Positions 1-7,441 of a stretch of DNA of 17,416 nucleotides are shown one piece after another. Under the pieces are notes generated by a model that ran no database searches, had not been told where the DNA came from, and saw only the letters and a list, made by a program, of their open reading frames with translations. Location: the NCBI GenBank assembly GCA_022703195.1, contig JAKLEF010000008.1, forward strand, positions 1 to 17,416, written 5' to 3'. This stretch comes from Candidatus Fermentibacterota bacterium (lineage in GTDB: Bacteria > Fermentibacterota > Fermentibacteria > Fermentibacterales > Fermentibacteraceae). Each line of letters starts with the position of its first letter. The first letter of the stretch is position 1. Position numbers and translations under genes: made by a program.

Positions 1-2526
1 CGCAGCATCAACGTCACGGTCGACCCCGTCCTGACATGGGAGCGCGGGATATCCATCGCGCAGATCTACGGAGTGCTGTCCGCGGTGGACGCCGACCAGC
101 CCGGCGGCAACCTCGAGGCCGGCGGGCTCGACATCTCCATCAGCGTGCGCAGCGGCTTCCACAGCCTGGACCAGATCCGGGAGCTCGTGGTCGGTGCCCA
201 CGGCGGGGTACCGGTGCGCCTGGGCGACGTTGCGCTGGTCGAGGACGGCTTCGAGGACCCATCGAGCATCTCGTCGCTCGATGGCGCCAACACCATCATG
301 CTCGTCTTCCGAAAGAGCGCCGACGCGAACACCGTGAACACCTGCCGGAGCCTCGATGCCGAGGTGGAGCGGATCTCGGAATCCTACGCCGGGCAGTTCG
401 AGACCGGCATCGTCTACAGCCAGGAGGACTACGTCAAGTCCTCCATGAATTCACTGCTGGAGACCGGGATACAGGCGATGGTGCTGGCCGCGATCGTCCT
501 GCTGCTGTTCCTGGGTTCGCCCGCGAACGCCGGGATCGTGAGCATCTCGATGCCGCTGTCCTTCGTCACCACGTTCGCTTTCATGTACGCCTTCGGGGTC
601 AACCTGAACATCATCTCCCTGGCGGGTCTCTCGATCGCGATCGGGATGATCCTGGACAACTCCGTGGTCGTGCTCGAGAACATCCACAGGCTGCGCAGGG
701 ATGGAGCCGGCGTGAGGGAGGGTTCGGAGAAGGGCGCCACCCAGGTCGGGATGGCGGTGGCCGCCTCGACCCTGACCACCGTCGCGGTGTTCATCCCCAT
801 GCTCTTCGTTAAGGGCCTGACGGGCCAGGTCTTCAGGGACCTCTCCATAACGATAGTCTGCGCCCTGATGATAAGCCTCTTCAACAGCATGACCTTCGTG
901 CCCCTCCTGGCAGGGATGTCCACGAGGATAGTCAAGACGCACCGGAAGGGCTCGCCCCTCCAGAAGGTCCAGGATCTGATCCAGGCGCTGGAGGAGAAGT
1001 ACGCCGGCTGGCTCTCGTGGTGCCTCGCGCACAGGAGGCTCACCCTCCTCCCGACCGTGGGGGCCTTCCTCGGCTCGATGCTGCTCGTCGGGCGCATACC
1101 GACCTCCTTCATCCCCGGCGTCCAGGAGGGCATGATGAGCATCACGGCCTCCGCGCCCCCCGGAACGAGCCTGGATGTGACGGACAGCCTGGCCATGGCG
1201 ATGGTCGATTCGATCGAGGGGGTCTTCGCACAGGGAGACCTCGTCCATACGAGCATGACCGTGGGCAGGAGCGCGGGGATCTCTGCGGCATTCGGGGCCG
1301 ACGCACCCAACCGCATCGATCTCGTCTTCTACTTCGCCCCGGAGAAGGACCTCACAAGGCAGGTGGACGACTACCAGGAGCCCGTGAGGGAGGTGCTCGA
1401 CGCCATTCCTGGCCTGACCTACACGCTGACCACCGGCATGGGATTCAGCACCGGCAACCCGATACAGATCGCCGTATACGGCAGCGACCTCGATGATCTG
1501 CTCGCGAGGGGCGCGACCCTGAAGGCGGAACTCGAGCGCATCCCGGGCACGATCGACCACGGTTCGAGCCTCGACGAGTGGGTGGACCTCATGCGCTTCA
1601 CACCCGATCCCGCGGTCATGTCGCAGAGGGGGGCCAACCCGGCCGCCATAGCGGCCGAAGTGACGCTGGGGGTGATGGGTCTCGACGCCTCCACCTACTA
1701 CGAGGGCGACGAGGATCTCGACGTGCATCTCGCCTTCGACGACCGGGCGGTCTCGAGCCGCGAGCGCATCCTGGGCCTGCCCGTGTCGGGGGCGCCGCTG
1801 GAGAGCTGGGGCACACTCTCGACCGATCTCGTGCCAAACATGATCTGGCACCGGGACAGGAGCAGGAGCGTGCTCGTGTCATGCGGGATAGAGGGCAGGG
1901 CGCTTGGTGATGTAGGGTCCGACGTGTACGCGATGATGGACACGCTCGACCTCGGCGGAGCGAGATGGGAACTGCTCGGCGACATCCCCGACCAGAAGGA
2001 GTCCTTCTCGAGCATGGCCATAGCCATAGCCGTGGCGGTCTTCCTGGTGTTCCTGGTGATGGCCGTGCAGTTCGAGTCGCTCAAGGAGCCGTTCCTCCTG
2101 ATCTTCGAGATACCGATGGCCATGATCGGCGTCATCCTCGTGCACGTGCTGACCGGGATGACCCTGGGCCTCACCTCGCTGATCGGCATCCTGATGCTCG
2201 CAGGCATCGTGGTGAACAACGGGATCGTGCTCGTCGACTTCGCCAACCAGGAGATGCGCTCACAGGGGCTCTCCCCCGTGGAGGCCGTACTGGACGCCGG
2301 CAGGAAGAGGATGAGGCCCATCCTGATGACGGCGAGCACGACAGTGTTCGCCATGCTGCCCCTGGCGCTGATGTCCACCGGCAGCTCCGGCCTGTGGTCG
2401 CCCATGGCGCGCACGGTCGTGGGCGGGATGGTGGTGGCCACTCCGCTGACGCTGCTGATCCTGCCGGTGATGTACGTGCTCATGGCGGAGCGGAAGAACC
2501 GAGGAAAGGCGGCCGGCGATGCCTGA
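1..2526 (+). CDS. RND-family efflux pump inner-membrane transporter (5' partial)
   Basis: This is an inner-membrane proton-driven exporter of the HAE1/AcrB-like RND superfamily, usually part of a tripartite pump that moves drugs, lipids or other amphiphiles out of the cell. The frame is open to the left edge. The 841 visible codons correspond to about 80% of a typical ~1040-residue protein, so roughly 200 N-terminal residues are missing. The visible part begins in the periplasmic porter domain (pattern near codons 4-40, ending PGGNLEAGG). The TM4 motif GMILDNSVVVLENI has its Asp at codon 219, followed by Asn where AcrB has a second Asp; this D-N form is common in non-AcrB RND pumps. A second porter region follows, and the TM10 motif GIVVNNGIVLVDFANQ lies near codons 735-750. 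The gene overlaps the adaptor gene by 8 bases, which implies translational coupling. The substrate cannot be told from the sequence. The family call is very secure. Confidence 0.95.
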   Translation, partial: RSINVTVDPVLTWERGISIAQIYGVLSAVDADQPGGNLEAGGLDISISVRSGFHSLDQIRELVVGAHGGVPVRLGDVALVEDGFEDPSSISSLDGANTIMLVFRKSADANTVNTCRSLDAEVERISESYAGQFETGIVYSQEDYVKSSMNSLLETGIQAMVLAAIVLLLFLGSPANAGIVSISMPLSFVTTFAFMYAFGVNLNIISLAGLSIAIGMILDNSVVVLENIHRLRRDGAGVREGSEKGATQVGMAVAASTLTTVAVFIPMLFVKGLTGQVFRDLSITIVCALMISLFNSMTFVPLLAGMSTRIVKTHRKGSPLQKVQDLIQALEEKYAGWLSWCLAHRRLTLLPTVGAFLGSMLLVGRIPTSFIPGVQEGMMSITASAPPGTSLDVTDSLAMAMVDSIEGVFAQGDLVHTSMTVGRSAGISAAFGADAPNRIDLVFYFAPEKDLTRQVDDYQEPVREVLDAIPGLTYTLTTGMGFSTGNPIQIAVYGSDLDDLLARGATLKAELERIPGTIDHGSSLDEWVDLMRFTPDPAVMSQRGANPAAIAAEVTLGVMGLDASTYYEGDEDLDVHLAFDDRAVSSRERILGLPVSGAPLESWGTLSTDLVPNMIWHRDRSRSVLVSCGIEGRALGDVGSDVYAMMDTLDLGGARWELLGDIPDQKESFSSMAIAIAVAVFLVFLVMAVQFESLKEPFLLIFEIPMAMIGVILVHVLTGMTLGLTSLIGILMLAGIVVNNGIVLVDFANQEMRSQGLSPVEAVLDAGRKRMRPILMTASTTVFAMLPLALMSTGSSGLWSPMARTVVGGMVVATPLTLLILPVMYVLMAERKNRGKAAGDA

Positions 2527-3361
2527 CAGGACTGGGATCTGCGCGGCGCTGATCCTTGTGTGCGCATGCGGAGGCGGCAGCCCCGGGACCGGTGACGCAT
2601 CGGCGGTTCCGGTGCCTTCGGACGCCGCCCCGGGAGAGCACGGCACGATCTCTGCCAGCGTGCGCGTGGAGGCCTGCGACGAGGCGCTCCTGTTCGGCTC
2701 GGGCCGGGTGACCGGGGTATTCGTCGAGGAGGGCGACTCGGTCACGGCGGGCCAGGTCCTGGTCGGCCTGTCGGGCGATGCCCTCGTGGACGGGGCGGTG
2801 GCCGCCGGGCTTTCCGGGGTGGAGGCCGCCAGGGTCGAGGCATCCAACGCGGAGGCAGCGTACAGGCGCAGTTCCGAGCTCTTCGAGGCGGGGGCGCTCA
2901 GCAGCGAGCAGTTGGAGGGCGCAGAGACGGCCATGCTGGCTTCTAGGTCCGCCCTCCAGGCGGCGAGGGCCGATCTGTACGGCGCACTCTCCGGCCGCAG
3001 CGCATCCACGGTCGATGCGCCGTTCGACGGTGTGGTCGGGCGGGTTTGGGCGAGCGAGGGCCTGATGGCCGGCCCCGAGCCTCTCGTGATGGTCACCGGC
3101 GGAGGGGGATTCGTGCTCCGCGCTCTTCTGCCCGAGAGATACATCGGATCCTTCGAGATCGGAGATCCCGCCGGATTCGAGACTACCGCGCTGCCGGGGG
3201 AGGTCTACGGGGGAGTCGTGACCTCCGTGTCGCCGGCGATAGATCCGGTCACCGGCCTGCTCCCGCTGACGGTCACCCTGGACGACCCGTCGGGCACGCT
3301 CTTCCCGGGCATCTACGGCACGGTCAGGATGGATCCGGGATCGGAGGGAGACGAGCGGTGA
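2519..3361 (+). CDS. RND efflux periplasmic adaptor (membrane fusion protein), probable lipoprotein
   Basis: This is the HlyD/AcrA-type adaptor that links the RND pump to an outer-membrane channel. It has 280 residues, short for the family (about 350-400). The N-terminus is a short hydrophobic segment ending LVCAC with Cys17, a plausible lipobox, so it is probably anchored in the inner membrane by a lipid. A lipoyl half-motif (VTGVFVEEGDSVTAGQVLV, residues 64-82) is followed by a short helical hairpin (about 95-155). The second lipoyl half (VDAPFDGVVGRVWASEG, 165-181) and a beta-barrel part with SVSPAIDPVTG (237-246) come next. The membrane-proximal domain is minimal. The ATG lies 8 bases inside the pump gene. 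The adaptor follows the pump, whereas in most RND operons it comes first. No outer-membrane channel gene is next to it. Confidence 0.92.
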   Translation: MPDRTGICAALILVCACGGGSPGTGDASAVPVPSDAAPGEHGTISASVRVEACDEALLFGSGRVTGVFVEEGDSVTAGQVLVGLSGDALVDGAVAAGLSGVEAARVEASNAEAAYRRSSELFEAGALSSEQLEGAETAMLASRSALQAARADLYGALSGRSASTVDAPFDGVVGRVWASEGLMAGPEPLVMVTGGGGFVLRALLPERYIGSFEIGDPAGFETTALPGEVYGGVVTSVSPAIDPVTGLLPLTVTLDDPSGTLFPGIYGTVRMDPGSEGDER

Positions 3362-3388
3362 GGGTGGACAGCGAAATGGGGTCGTGAG

Positions 3389-3407
3389 GCGGAGGCGAAG
3401 GCTCCGC
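3389..3407 (+). terminator. Short GC hairpin after the efflux operon, weak terminator candidate
   Basis: GCGGAG (3389-3394) can pair with CTCCGC (3402-3407) across a 7-base loop, 27 bases after the adaptor stop codon. Only TTT follows, so it is a poor Rho-independent terminator. It abuts the -35 element of the next promoter and could instead be an operator or chance. Confidence 0.3.
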
Positions 3408-3410
3408 GGT

Positions 3411-3439
3411 TTGACCCGGTGAGGACTTCCGGGTATCAT
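3411..3439 (+). promoter_or_regulatory. Sigma-70-type promoter for the C10 peptidase
   Basis: TTGACC (3411-3416) and TATCAT (3434-3439) are separated by exactly 17 bases. Both hexamers are close to the TTGACA/TATAAT consensus and stand out in GC-rich DNA. Transcription would start near 3446, giving a leader of about 47 bases before the GTG at 3493. No regulator binding site is evident. Confidence 0.65.
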
Positions 3440-3492
3440 CCCTGCGGAGCTCCCGATCCCCGCATCATGGACCGAAACGGCAGGAGACAGGC

Positions 3493-4956
3493 GTGATCCA
3501 ATACGCGAAGCTGCTGATACTGGCCGGGGCCGCCACGGCGGTCGCCGCCGCCCCGGTGACACCCTCGGATGCCCGGCTGGCTGCGAACCACAGACTCGAG
3601 CGGGACGGCATGGCCGGCTCCTTCACGATCGAAGGCGTATCCGGGCTTTCGGGCGATGACGGCACGATGCTCGCGTATGTGTTCGACCTCTCCCCGTCGG
3701 GCTACGTGGTGGTTTCGGCCGATGACGCCATGCCTCCCGTGCCGGCCTATTCCTATTCCTCGGACTTCGGCGGAGGCGAGGGGCAGACGTTCGGCATGTC
3801 CGACCTCCTGGCGATTGATATCGAGAACAGGATGGCCTGCGCCGGGCTGATCTCCGAAGAGGCGGCCCTGGCGAACGCCCGATCATGGGAGGCCGCGACG
3901 TCCGGCCTCGCCGATCCGGGATTCCCGGCGATGCTCGAGCAGTGGCCCGCGGCAGGCACCACTCCCACCGGGGGCTGGCTCATGGAGAACTGGACCCAGG
4001 GCTCCCCATACAACGCCTACTGTCCCATGGATCTGACCGCAAGCTCCAGGAGCGTTGCGGGATGCCCCGCCGTGGCGATGGGCATGATAGTCGACAACCT
4101 CGAGACGACCAACTCCACGCGGTTCTCCGATTCCGACGACTACCACCACGTGTACCTAGAGAACTACTGGATCGACGACGACTGCGTCGCACACGACTTC
4201 CCGGACTGGTCAGAGCTCAACGACATGCTCGACATCCTCGACACCCACTACGAGCAGTCCACGCCCCTCACCAACTCCGACAAGGCCGCCCTCGTGTTCG
4301 CGTGCGGGTCGGCCTGCAAGCAGGTCTATTCCGCGTCGGGCTCGGGCACCTTCGGCGTGGGGCAGGCCCACGACGCATACACCAGGTTCGGGTTCGAGAA
4401 CTGCGAGCTGCTCGATGCGGAATCCGACAGCCTGTTCGAGAAGCTGTCCCAGAACATGATCGACGCCCTCCCGGCCCATCTCGCGATAGTCGACGCCGGC
4501 TGGCAGTACGGTCACAACATCGTGGTGGACGGCTACAACACCGACGAATACTACCACTTCAACTTCGGCTGGGGCGGCTCCACCAACGGCTGGTACCAGT
4601 TCCCGCTCAGCGGTATGCCCTACCAGATGAACATCATCGAGGGCCTGGTCCTGAACATCTTCCTCGACTCCACGGGGATCGATCCGGCCGATCGGGATGC
4701 ATCGGTATCGCTGTCGTGCCCGTCAAACCCGTGCCTGTCGAACCCGTCGGTTTCGGTAGAGCTCGCACGGCCCGGGAACGTGGCCGTGAGGGTGTTCGGA
4801 ATCGACGGAAGGCTCGAAGGCATCCTCTTCGACGGCAGCCTCGGGGCGGGCAGCCATGCGCTGGCCTGGCCGGGCAGCCTGCCTTCGGGGATCTACATCG
4901 TGAGGGCCGACGCCGGCTCCTCCTCCGGAACGCTCAGGCTGGTGGTGCTGGAATAG
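3493..4956 (+). CDS. Secreted C10 (streptopain-family) cysteine peptidase with T9SS-like C-terminal tail
   Basis: This is a secreted cysteine endopeptidase of MEROPS family C10. The GTG start at 3493 has AGGAG at 3482-3486, 6 bases upstream. Residues 1-20 form a signal peptide (LLILAGAATAVAAA core). Residues 25-90 resemble the C10 propeptide that blocks the active site (SGYVVVSADDAMPPVPAYS). The catalytic Cys is C191 in SVAGCPAVAMGMIV. The catalytic His is H341 in YGHNIVVDGY, followed by the family signature FNFGWGGSTNGWY. Residues about 405-487 look like a FlgD-Ig/Por-type sorting domain: VAVRVFGIDGR, a turn, GIYIVRA, then a short basic hydrophobic end (LRLVVLE). This suggests export by a type IX-like system and surface attachment or release. 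The gene appears monocistronic with its own promoter, and likely feeds the cell with peptides. It runs at full length with both catalytic residues present. Confidence 0.93.
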   Translation: MIQYAKLLILAGAATAVAAAPVTPSDARLAANHRLERDGMAGSFTIEGVSGLSGDDGTMLAYVFDLSPSGYVVVSADDAMPPVPAYSYSSDFGGGEGQTFGMSDLLAIDIENRMACAGLISEEAALANARSWEAATSGLADPGFPAMLEQWPAAGTTPTGGWLMENWTQGSPYNAYCPMDLTASSRSVAGCPAVAMGMIVDNLETTNSTRFSDSDDYHHVYLENYWIDDDCVAHDFPDWSELNDMLDILDTHYEQSTPLTNSDKAALVFACGSACKQVYSASGSGTFGVGQAHDAYTRFGFENCELLDAESDSLFEKLSQNMIDALPAHLAIVDAGWQYGHNIVVDGYNTDEYYHFNFGWGGSTNGWYQFPLSGMPYQMNIIEGLVLNIFLDSTGIDPADRDASVSLSCPSNPCLSNPSVSVELARPGNVAVRVFGIDGRLEGILFDGSLGAGSHALAWPGSLPSGIYIVRADAGSSSGTLRLVVLE

Positions 4957-4985
4957 CCGGGAACGGCGCGGCGGCCGGCTGCGGC

Positions 4986-5582
4986 CTGGCAGCGGCAACC
5001 CCGCAGGACAGAGCGAGATGCCCCTGGGTGGACCTCGCGAAACCGCTCTACGTCGATTACCACGACAGGGAGTGGGGAGTCCCGGTCCACGACGACAGGC
5101 TCTGGTTCGAGTTCCTGGCCCTCGAGAGCGCGCAGGCCGGCCTGAGCTGGTACACCGTGCTCCGCAAGCGCGAGAACTACCGCACGGCCCTGGACGGTTT
5201 CGATCCCGGGACGATCGCAGGCTATGACTCGAAGAGGATCGAGGAGCTGCTGCAGGACCCCGGCCTGATCCGGAACAGGGCGAAGATGAACGCGATAGTC
5301 GGGAACGCCCGGTGCTTCCTGGAGGTCCGGGAGGAGTTCGGATCGTTCGACTCGTACATCTGGCGCTTCACCGGCGGGCGGCCGATCGTGCACGAGATAA
5401 GGGGCCCGGGCGACTACAGGGCGACGAGCCCCGAATCGGATGCGCTCAGCGCGGACCTGAGGGCGCGTGGCTTCGGATTCGTCGGCTCGACGATCTGCTA
5501 TGCCCACATGCAGGCCACCGGGATGGTGAACGACCATGCCCGCTGCTGCTTCAGGCGCGGCGAGATAATGGCGGAATACTAG
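4986..5582 (+). CDS. tag: DNA-3-methyladenine glycosylase I (start uncertain)
   Basis: This base-excision repair enzyme removes 3-methyladenine from alkylated DNA. Homology to E. coli Tag is clear from end to end: RCPWVDLAKPLYVDYHDREW, then LESAQAGLSWYTVLRKRENY with the catalytic Glu and the binding-pocket Trp, GLIRNRAKMNAIVGNA, and RGFGFVGSTICYAHMQATG. The zinc ligands are present: Cys in RCPW, His in YHDREWG, and the His and the second Cys of NDHARCC. The frame has no ATG, GTG or TTG between the peptidase stop and the RCPW motif. The first in-frame GTG (5028) would remove the zinc-binding Cys. The ATG at 5018 is out of frame. I chose the in-frame CTG at 4986, but a sequencing error or a coupled non-standard start is equally possible. 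The stop codon overlaps the hypA stop on the other strand. Confidence 0.9.
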   Translation: MAAATPQDRARCPWVDLAKPLYVDYHDREWGVPVHDDRLWFEFLALESAQAGLSWYTVLRKRENYRTALDGFDPGTIAGYDSKRIEELLQDPGLIRNRAKMNAIVGNARCFLEVREEFGSFDSYIWRFTGGRPIVHEIRGPGDYRATSPESDALSADLRARGFGFVGSTICYAHMQATGMVNDHARCCFRRGEIMAEY

Positions 5583-5929
5583 CTAGGGTCGTCCTGTGCC
5601 GTCTCGATGCTCTCCACGGAGCACTCGCGGCCGGACAGCACCTGCTTGAACACCCCGCCGCAGGACGGGCAGAATGCAGCGAGGTCCGGAGCCTCGTACG
5701 ATGCGCCGCATTCCGCGCACTTCACCACTGCAGCGGTAGGCCTGATCCTGAGCACCGGCCGCCCGAAACCGCGCTGCGAGGCCATCTCGGTGAAACAGAA
5801 CTCGAGCGCCTCCGCGGAGACGCCCGAGAGCGGCCCCAGCACGAGGTCGACCGCCACGAGGCTCTCCCTGTGCCCGAGCGCCTCCTCGACCACGTCCAGT
5901 ATCTCTGAAGCTACCGACAGTTCGTGCAA
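5579..5929 (-). CDS. hypA: Hydrogenase nickel-insertion protein HypA
   Basis: HypA is the nickel metallochaperone that, with HypB, loads Ni into the NiFe hydrogenase large subunit. I set the start at TTG (5929-5927 on the minus strand) because it gives the invariant MHELSVA N-terminus whose His2 binds Ni. GGAGGG lies 5 bases upstream of it. The resulting 116 residues match the family's usual length of about 113-118. The structural zinc site is C71-x2-C74 and C87-x2-C90 (KCAECG and FCPSCG). The gene is divergent from hypCDE and convergent with tag; the tag TAG and the hypA stop share the sequence CTAG. HypB is absent from the window, so the partner must be elsewhere or replaced. Confidence 0.95.
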   Translation of the reverse strand: MHELSVASEILDVVEEALGHRESLVAVDLVLGPLSGVSAEALEFCFTEMASQRGFGRPVLRIRPTAAVVKCAECGASYEAPDLAAFCPSCGGVFKQVLSGRECSVESIETAQDDPS

Positions 5930-5962
5930 GAGAACCCTCCGGAAGGCTCCCGGGCCCGGGCA

Positions 5963-5991
5963 CTTATAACGCGGCATGCCGCCCCTGCACA
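5963..5991 (-). promoter_or_regulatory. Candidate hypA promoter
   Basis: On the minus strand, TATAAG (5968 to 5963) is preceded 17 bases upstream by TGTGCA (5991 to 5986). The -10 matches consensus at 5 of 6 positions, while the -35 matches only 3 of 6. The leader would be short, about 27 bases. A palindrome CCCGGGCCCGGG (5949-5960) lies around the predicted start point. Confidence 0.35.
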
Positions 5992-6000
5992 GCCATGCGC

Positions 6001-6019
6001 CCCGGAGGGTCCCGGAGGG
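6001..6019. repeat. Tandem CCCGGAGGG repeat in the hypA-hypC divergent region
   Basis: CCCGGAGGG occurs at 6001-6009 and 6011-6019, a 10-base period, one helical turn. Its reverse complement core CCCTCCGG occurs at 5935-5942 over the hypA Shine-Dalgarno. This could be an operator pair or, on a long hypA leader, a sequence that pairs with the ribosome binding site. It may also be chance in GC-rich DNA. Confidence 0.35.
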
Positions 6020-6043
6020 GCTTTCTTTCGGCGCAACCAGCCT

Positions 6044-6049
6044 TATACT
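6044..6049 (+). promoter_or_regulatory. Candidate -10 element for hypCDE
   Basis: TATACT matches the -10 consensus at 5 of 6 positions and lies 52 bases before the hypC ATG. No good -35 is seen at 16-18 bases (CTTTCT or TTTCTT), so the promoter would be weak or need an activator. It overlaps a minus-strand TATAAG. Confidence 0.35.
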
Positions 6050-6101
6050 TGGGTGTCGACCAGGACGAGCTGCCGTTCTGCTCTCCGACCGGAGGTGGCC
6101 C

Positions 6102-6350
6102 ATGTGTCTGGGAGTTCCCGGTGAGATCGTCGAGATCTCGGGGGACGACCAGATTTCCCGCACCGCCAGGGTCAGCTTCGACGGCGTCACCCGGGTGGTC
6201 TCCCTCGCAGGCATCCCCGAAGCAGTTGTCGGTGACTACGTGATAGTCCACGCCGGGTTTGCGCTGAACAGGCTCGACAGGGACGAGGCCGCCAGGGTGA
6301 TGGAACTCATCGACGCTCTCCGGGCCTGCCCCGGGGAAACCCGGCCGTGA
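6102..6350 (+). CDS. hypC: Hydrogenase assembly chaperone HypC
   Basis: HypC is a small chaperone that works with HypD in building the Fe(CN)2CO group and carries it to the hydrogenase large subunit. The ATG at 6102 gives MCLGVPGEIVEI, the invariant N-terminus whose Cys2 is essential. An upstream ATG at 5976 is in frame but would bury this Cys. GGAGG at 6091-6095 is the ribosome binding site. The 82 residues fit the family. The C-terminal half contains the barrel segment VSLAGIPEAVVGDYVIVHAGFA and the usual end helix. The stop overlaps the hypD GTG by 4 bases (GTGA), so the two are translationally coupled. Confidence 0.96.
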   Translation: MCLGVPGEIVEISGDDQISRTARVSFDGVTRVVSLAGIPEAVVGDYVIVHAGFALNRLDRDEAARVMELIDALRACPGETRP

Positions 6351-7441
6351 AACTCCTCGAGGAATACAGGGATCCCGCGACGGTCCGCCTCCTGGCAGAC
6401 GCCGTCGCACGCATCGCTACAAAGCCGTGGAGGCTCATGGAGGTGTGCGGGGGGCAGACCCATTCGATCCTGGAGAACGGGATCGACTCCCTCCTGCCCG
6501 ATGCGATCACCCTCGTCCACGGGCCCGGCTGCCCTGTCTGCGTCACGCCGGCCCGCTCCATCGACACGGCCTCGGGCCTCGCCTGCAGGCACGAGGCGGT
6601 TGTCTGCACCTTCGGCGACATGCTGCGCGTCCCCGGGGCCTCCACGGACCTGATGACGGCCCGGTCGGCCGGGGGGGACGTACGGATCGTCTACTCGCCC
6701 ATGGACGCGCTGGGGATGGCCCGGTCGGATCCCTCCCGCGAGTACGTCTTCTTTGCCGTGGGTTTCGAGACCACCGTACCGGTGACAGCCACGGCGGTCC
6801 TCCGGGCGCGCGCCTCGGGGACCGGCAATTTCACCGTTCTGAACGCGCACGTCAGGGTGCCCCCCGCGCTCGAATGGATACTCGCGATGCCGGACTGCGC
6901 CGTGGACGGCGTGCTGGCGGCCGGACACGTCTGCGCCGTCACCGGATACGAGGAGTACGAACCCATGGCTGCCAGGCACTCCACGCCCATCGTCGTCACG
7001 GGGTTCGAGCCGGTCGACATCCTTCAGGGCATCCTGATGGGCATCTCCATGCTCGAGGCGGGGGAGGCCCGCGTGGAGAACCAGTATGCGAGGGTTGTCT
7101 GCAGGGAGGGGAACCCCGCCGCCATGGCGATGGCCCGGGAGGTCTTCGAGCATGCCGACGCCGACTGGAGGGGGCTCGGAGTGATCCCCGGGGGCGGATG
7201 GGCCTTCAGGGAGGGTTTCAGGAGCTTCGACGCCGCATCGAGGTTCGGAGCCGTCCCGGACTGCCCCGATCCCGGGGACGGGGTCTGCATGGCCGCGAAG
7301 GTGCTAACCGGGGTCCTCGAACCGACGTGCTGCCCGGCATTCGGACGGGACTGCACGCCCGGCAGCCCTCTCGGCGCCCCGATGGTCTCGTCGGAGGGCG
7401 CCTGCGCGGCATACTTCAGATACAGGGGAGGTGGCCGGTGA
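6347..7441 (+). CDS. hypD: Hydrogenase maturation protein HypD
   Basis: HypD is the iron-sulfur scaffold on which Fe(CN)2CO is assembled with HypC, receiving cyanide from HypE. The 364 residues match the usual length. Conserved motifs appear in order: MEVCGGQTH with Cys34, HGPGCPVCVTP with Cys62 and Cys65, FGDMLRVPG, FFAVGFETTVPVTA, and HVCAVTGYEEYEP. ENQYARVVCREGNP follows, and then the cysteine-rich end (CMAAKVL, CCPAFGRDCTPGSPLGAPM, SSEGACAAYFRY) that holds the [4Fe-4S] cluster and redox thiols. It starts at GTG 6347, overlapping hypC by 4 bases, and its stop overlaps the hypE GTG in the same way. Confidence 0.97.
   Translation: MKLLEEYRDPATVRLLADAVARIATKPWRLMEVCGGQTHSILENGIDSLLPDAITLVHGPGCPVCVTPARSIDTASGLACRHEAVVCTFGDMLRVPGASTDLMTARSAGGDVRIVYSPMDALGMARSDPSREYVFFAVGFETTVPVTATAVLRARASGTGNFTVLNAHVRVPPALEWILAMPDCAVDGVLAAGHVCAVTGYEEYEPMAARHSTPIVVTGFEPVDILQGILMGISMLEAGEARVENQYARVVCREGNPAAMAMAREVFEHADADWRGLGVIPGGGWAFREGFRSFDAASRFGAVPDCPDPGDGVCMAAKVLTGVLEPTCCPAFGRDCTPGSPLGAPMVSSEGACAAYFRYRGGGR

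Noticed and set aside
3885..5582. A 565-codon plus-strand frame
   Set aside because: Only the last ~195 codons are real (tag). The first part is an out-of-frame reading of the peptidase, with Arg- and Gly-rich text and no motif.
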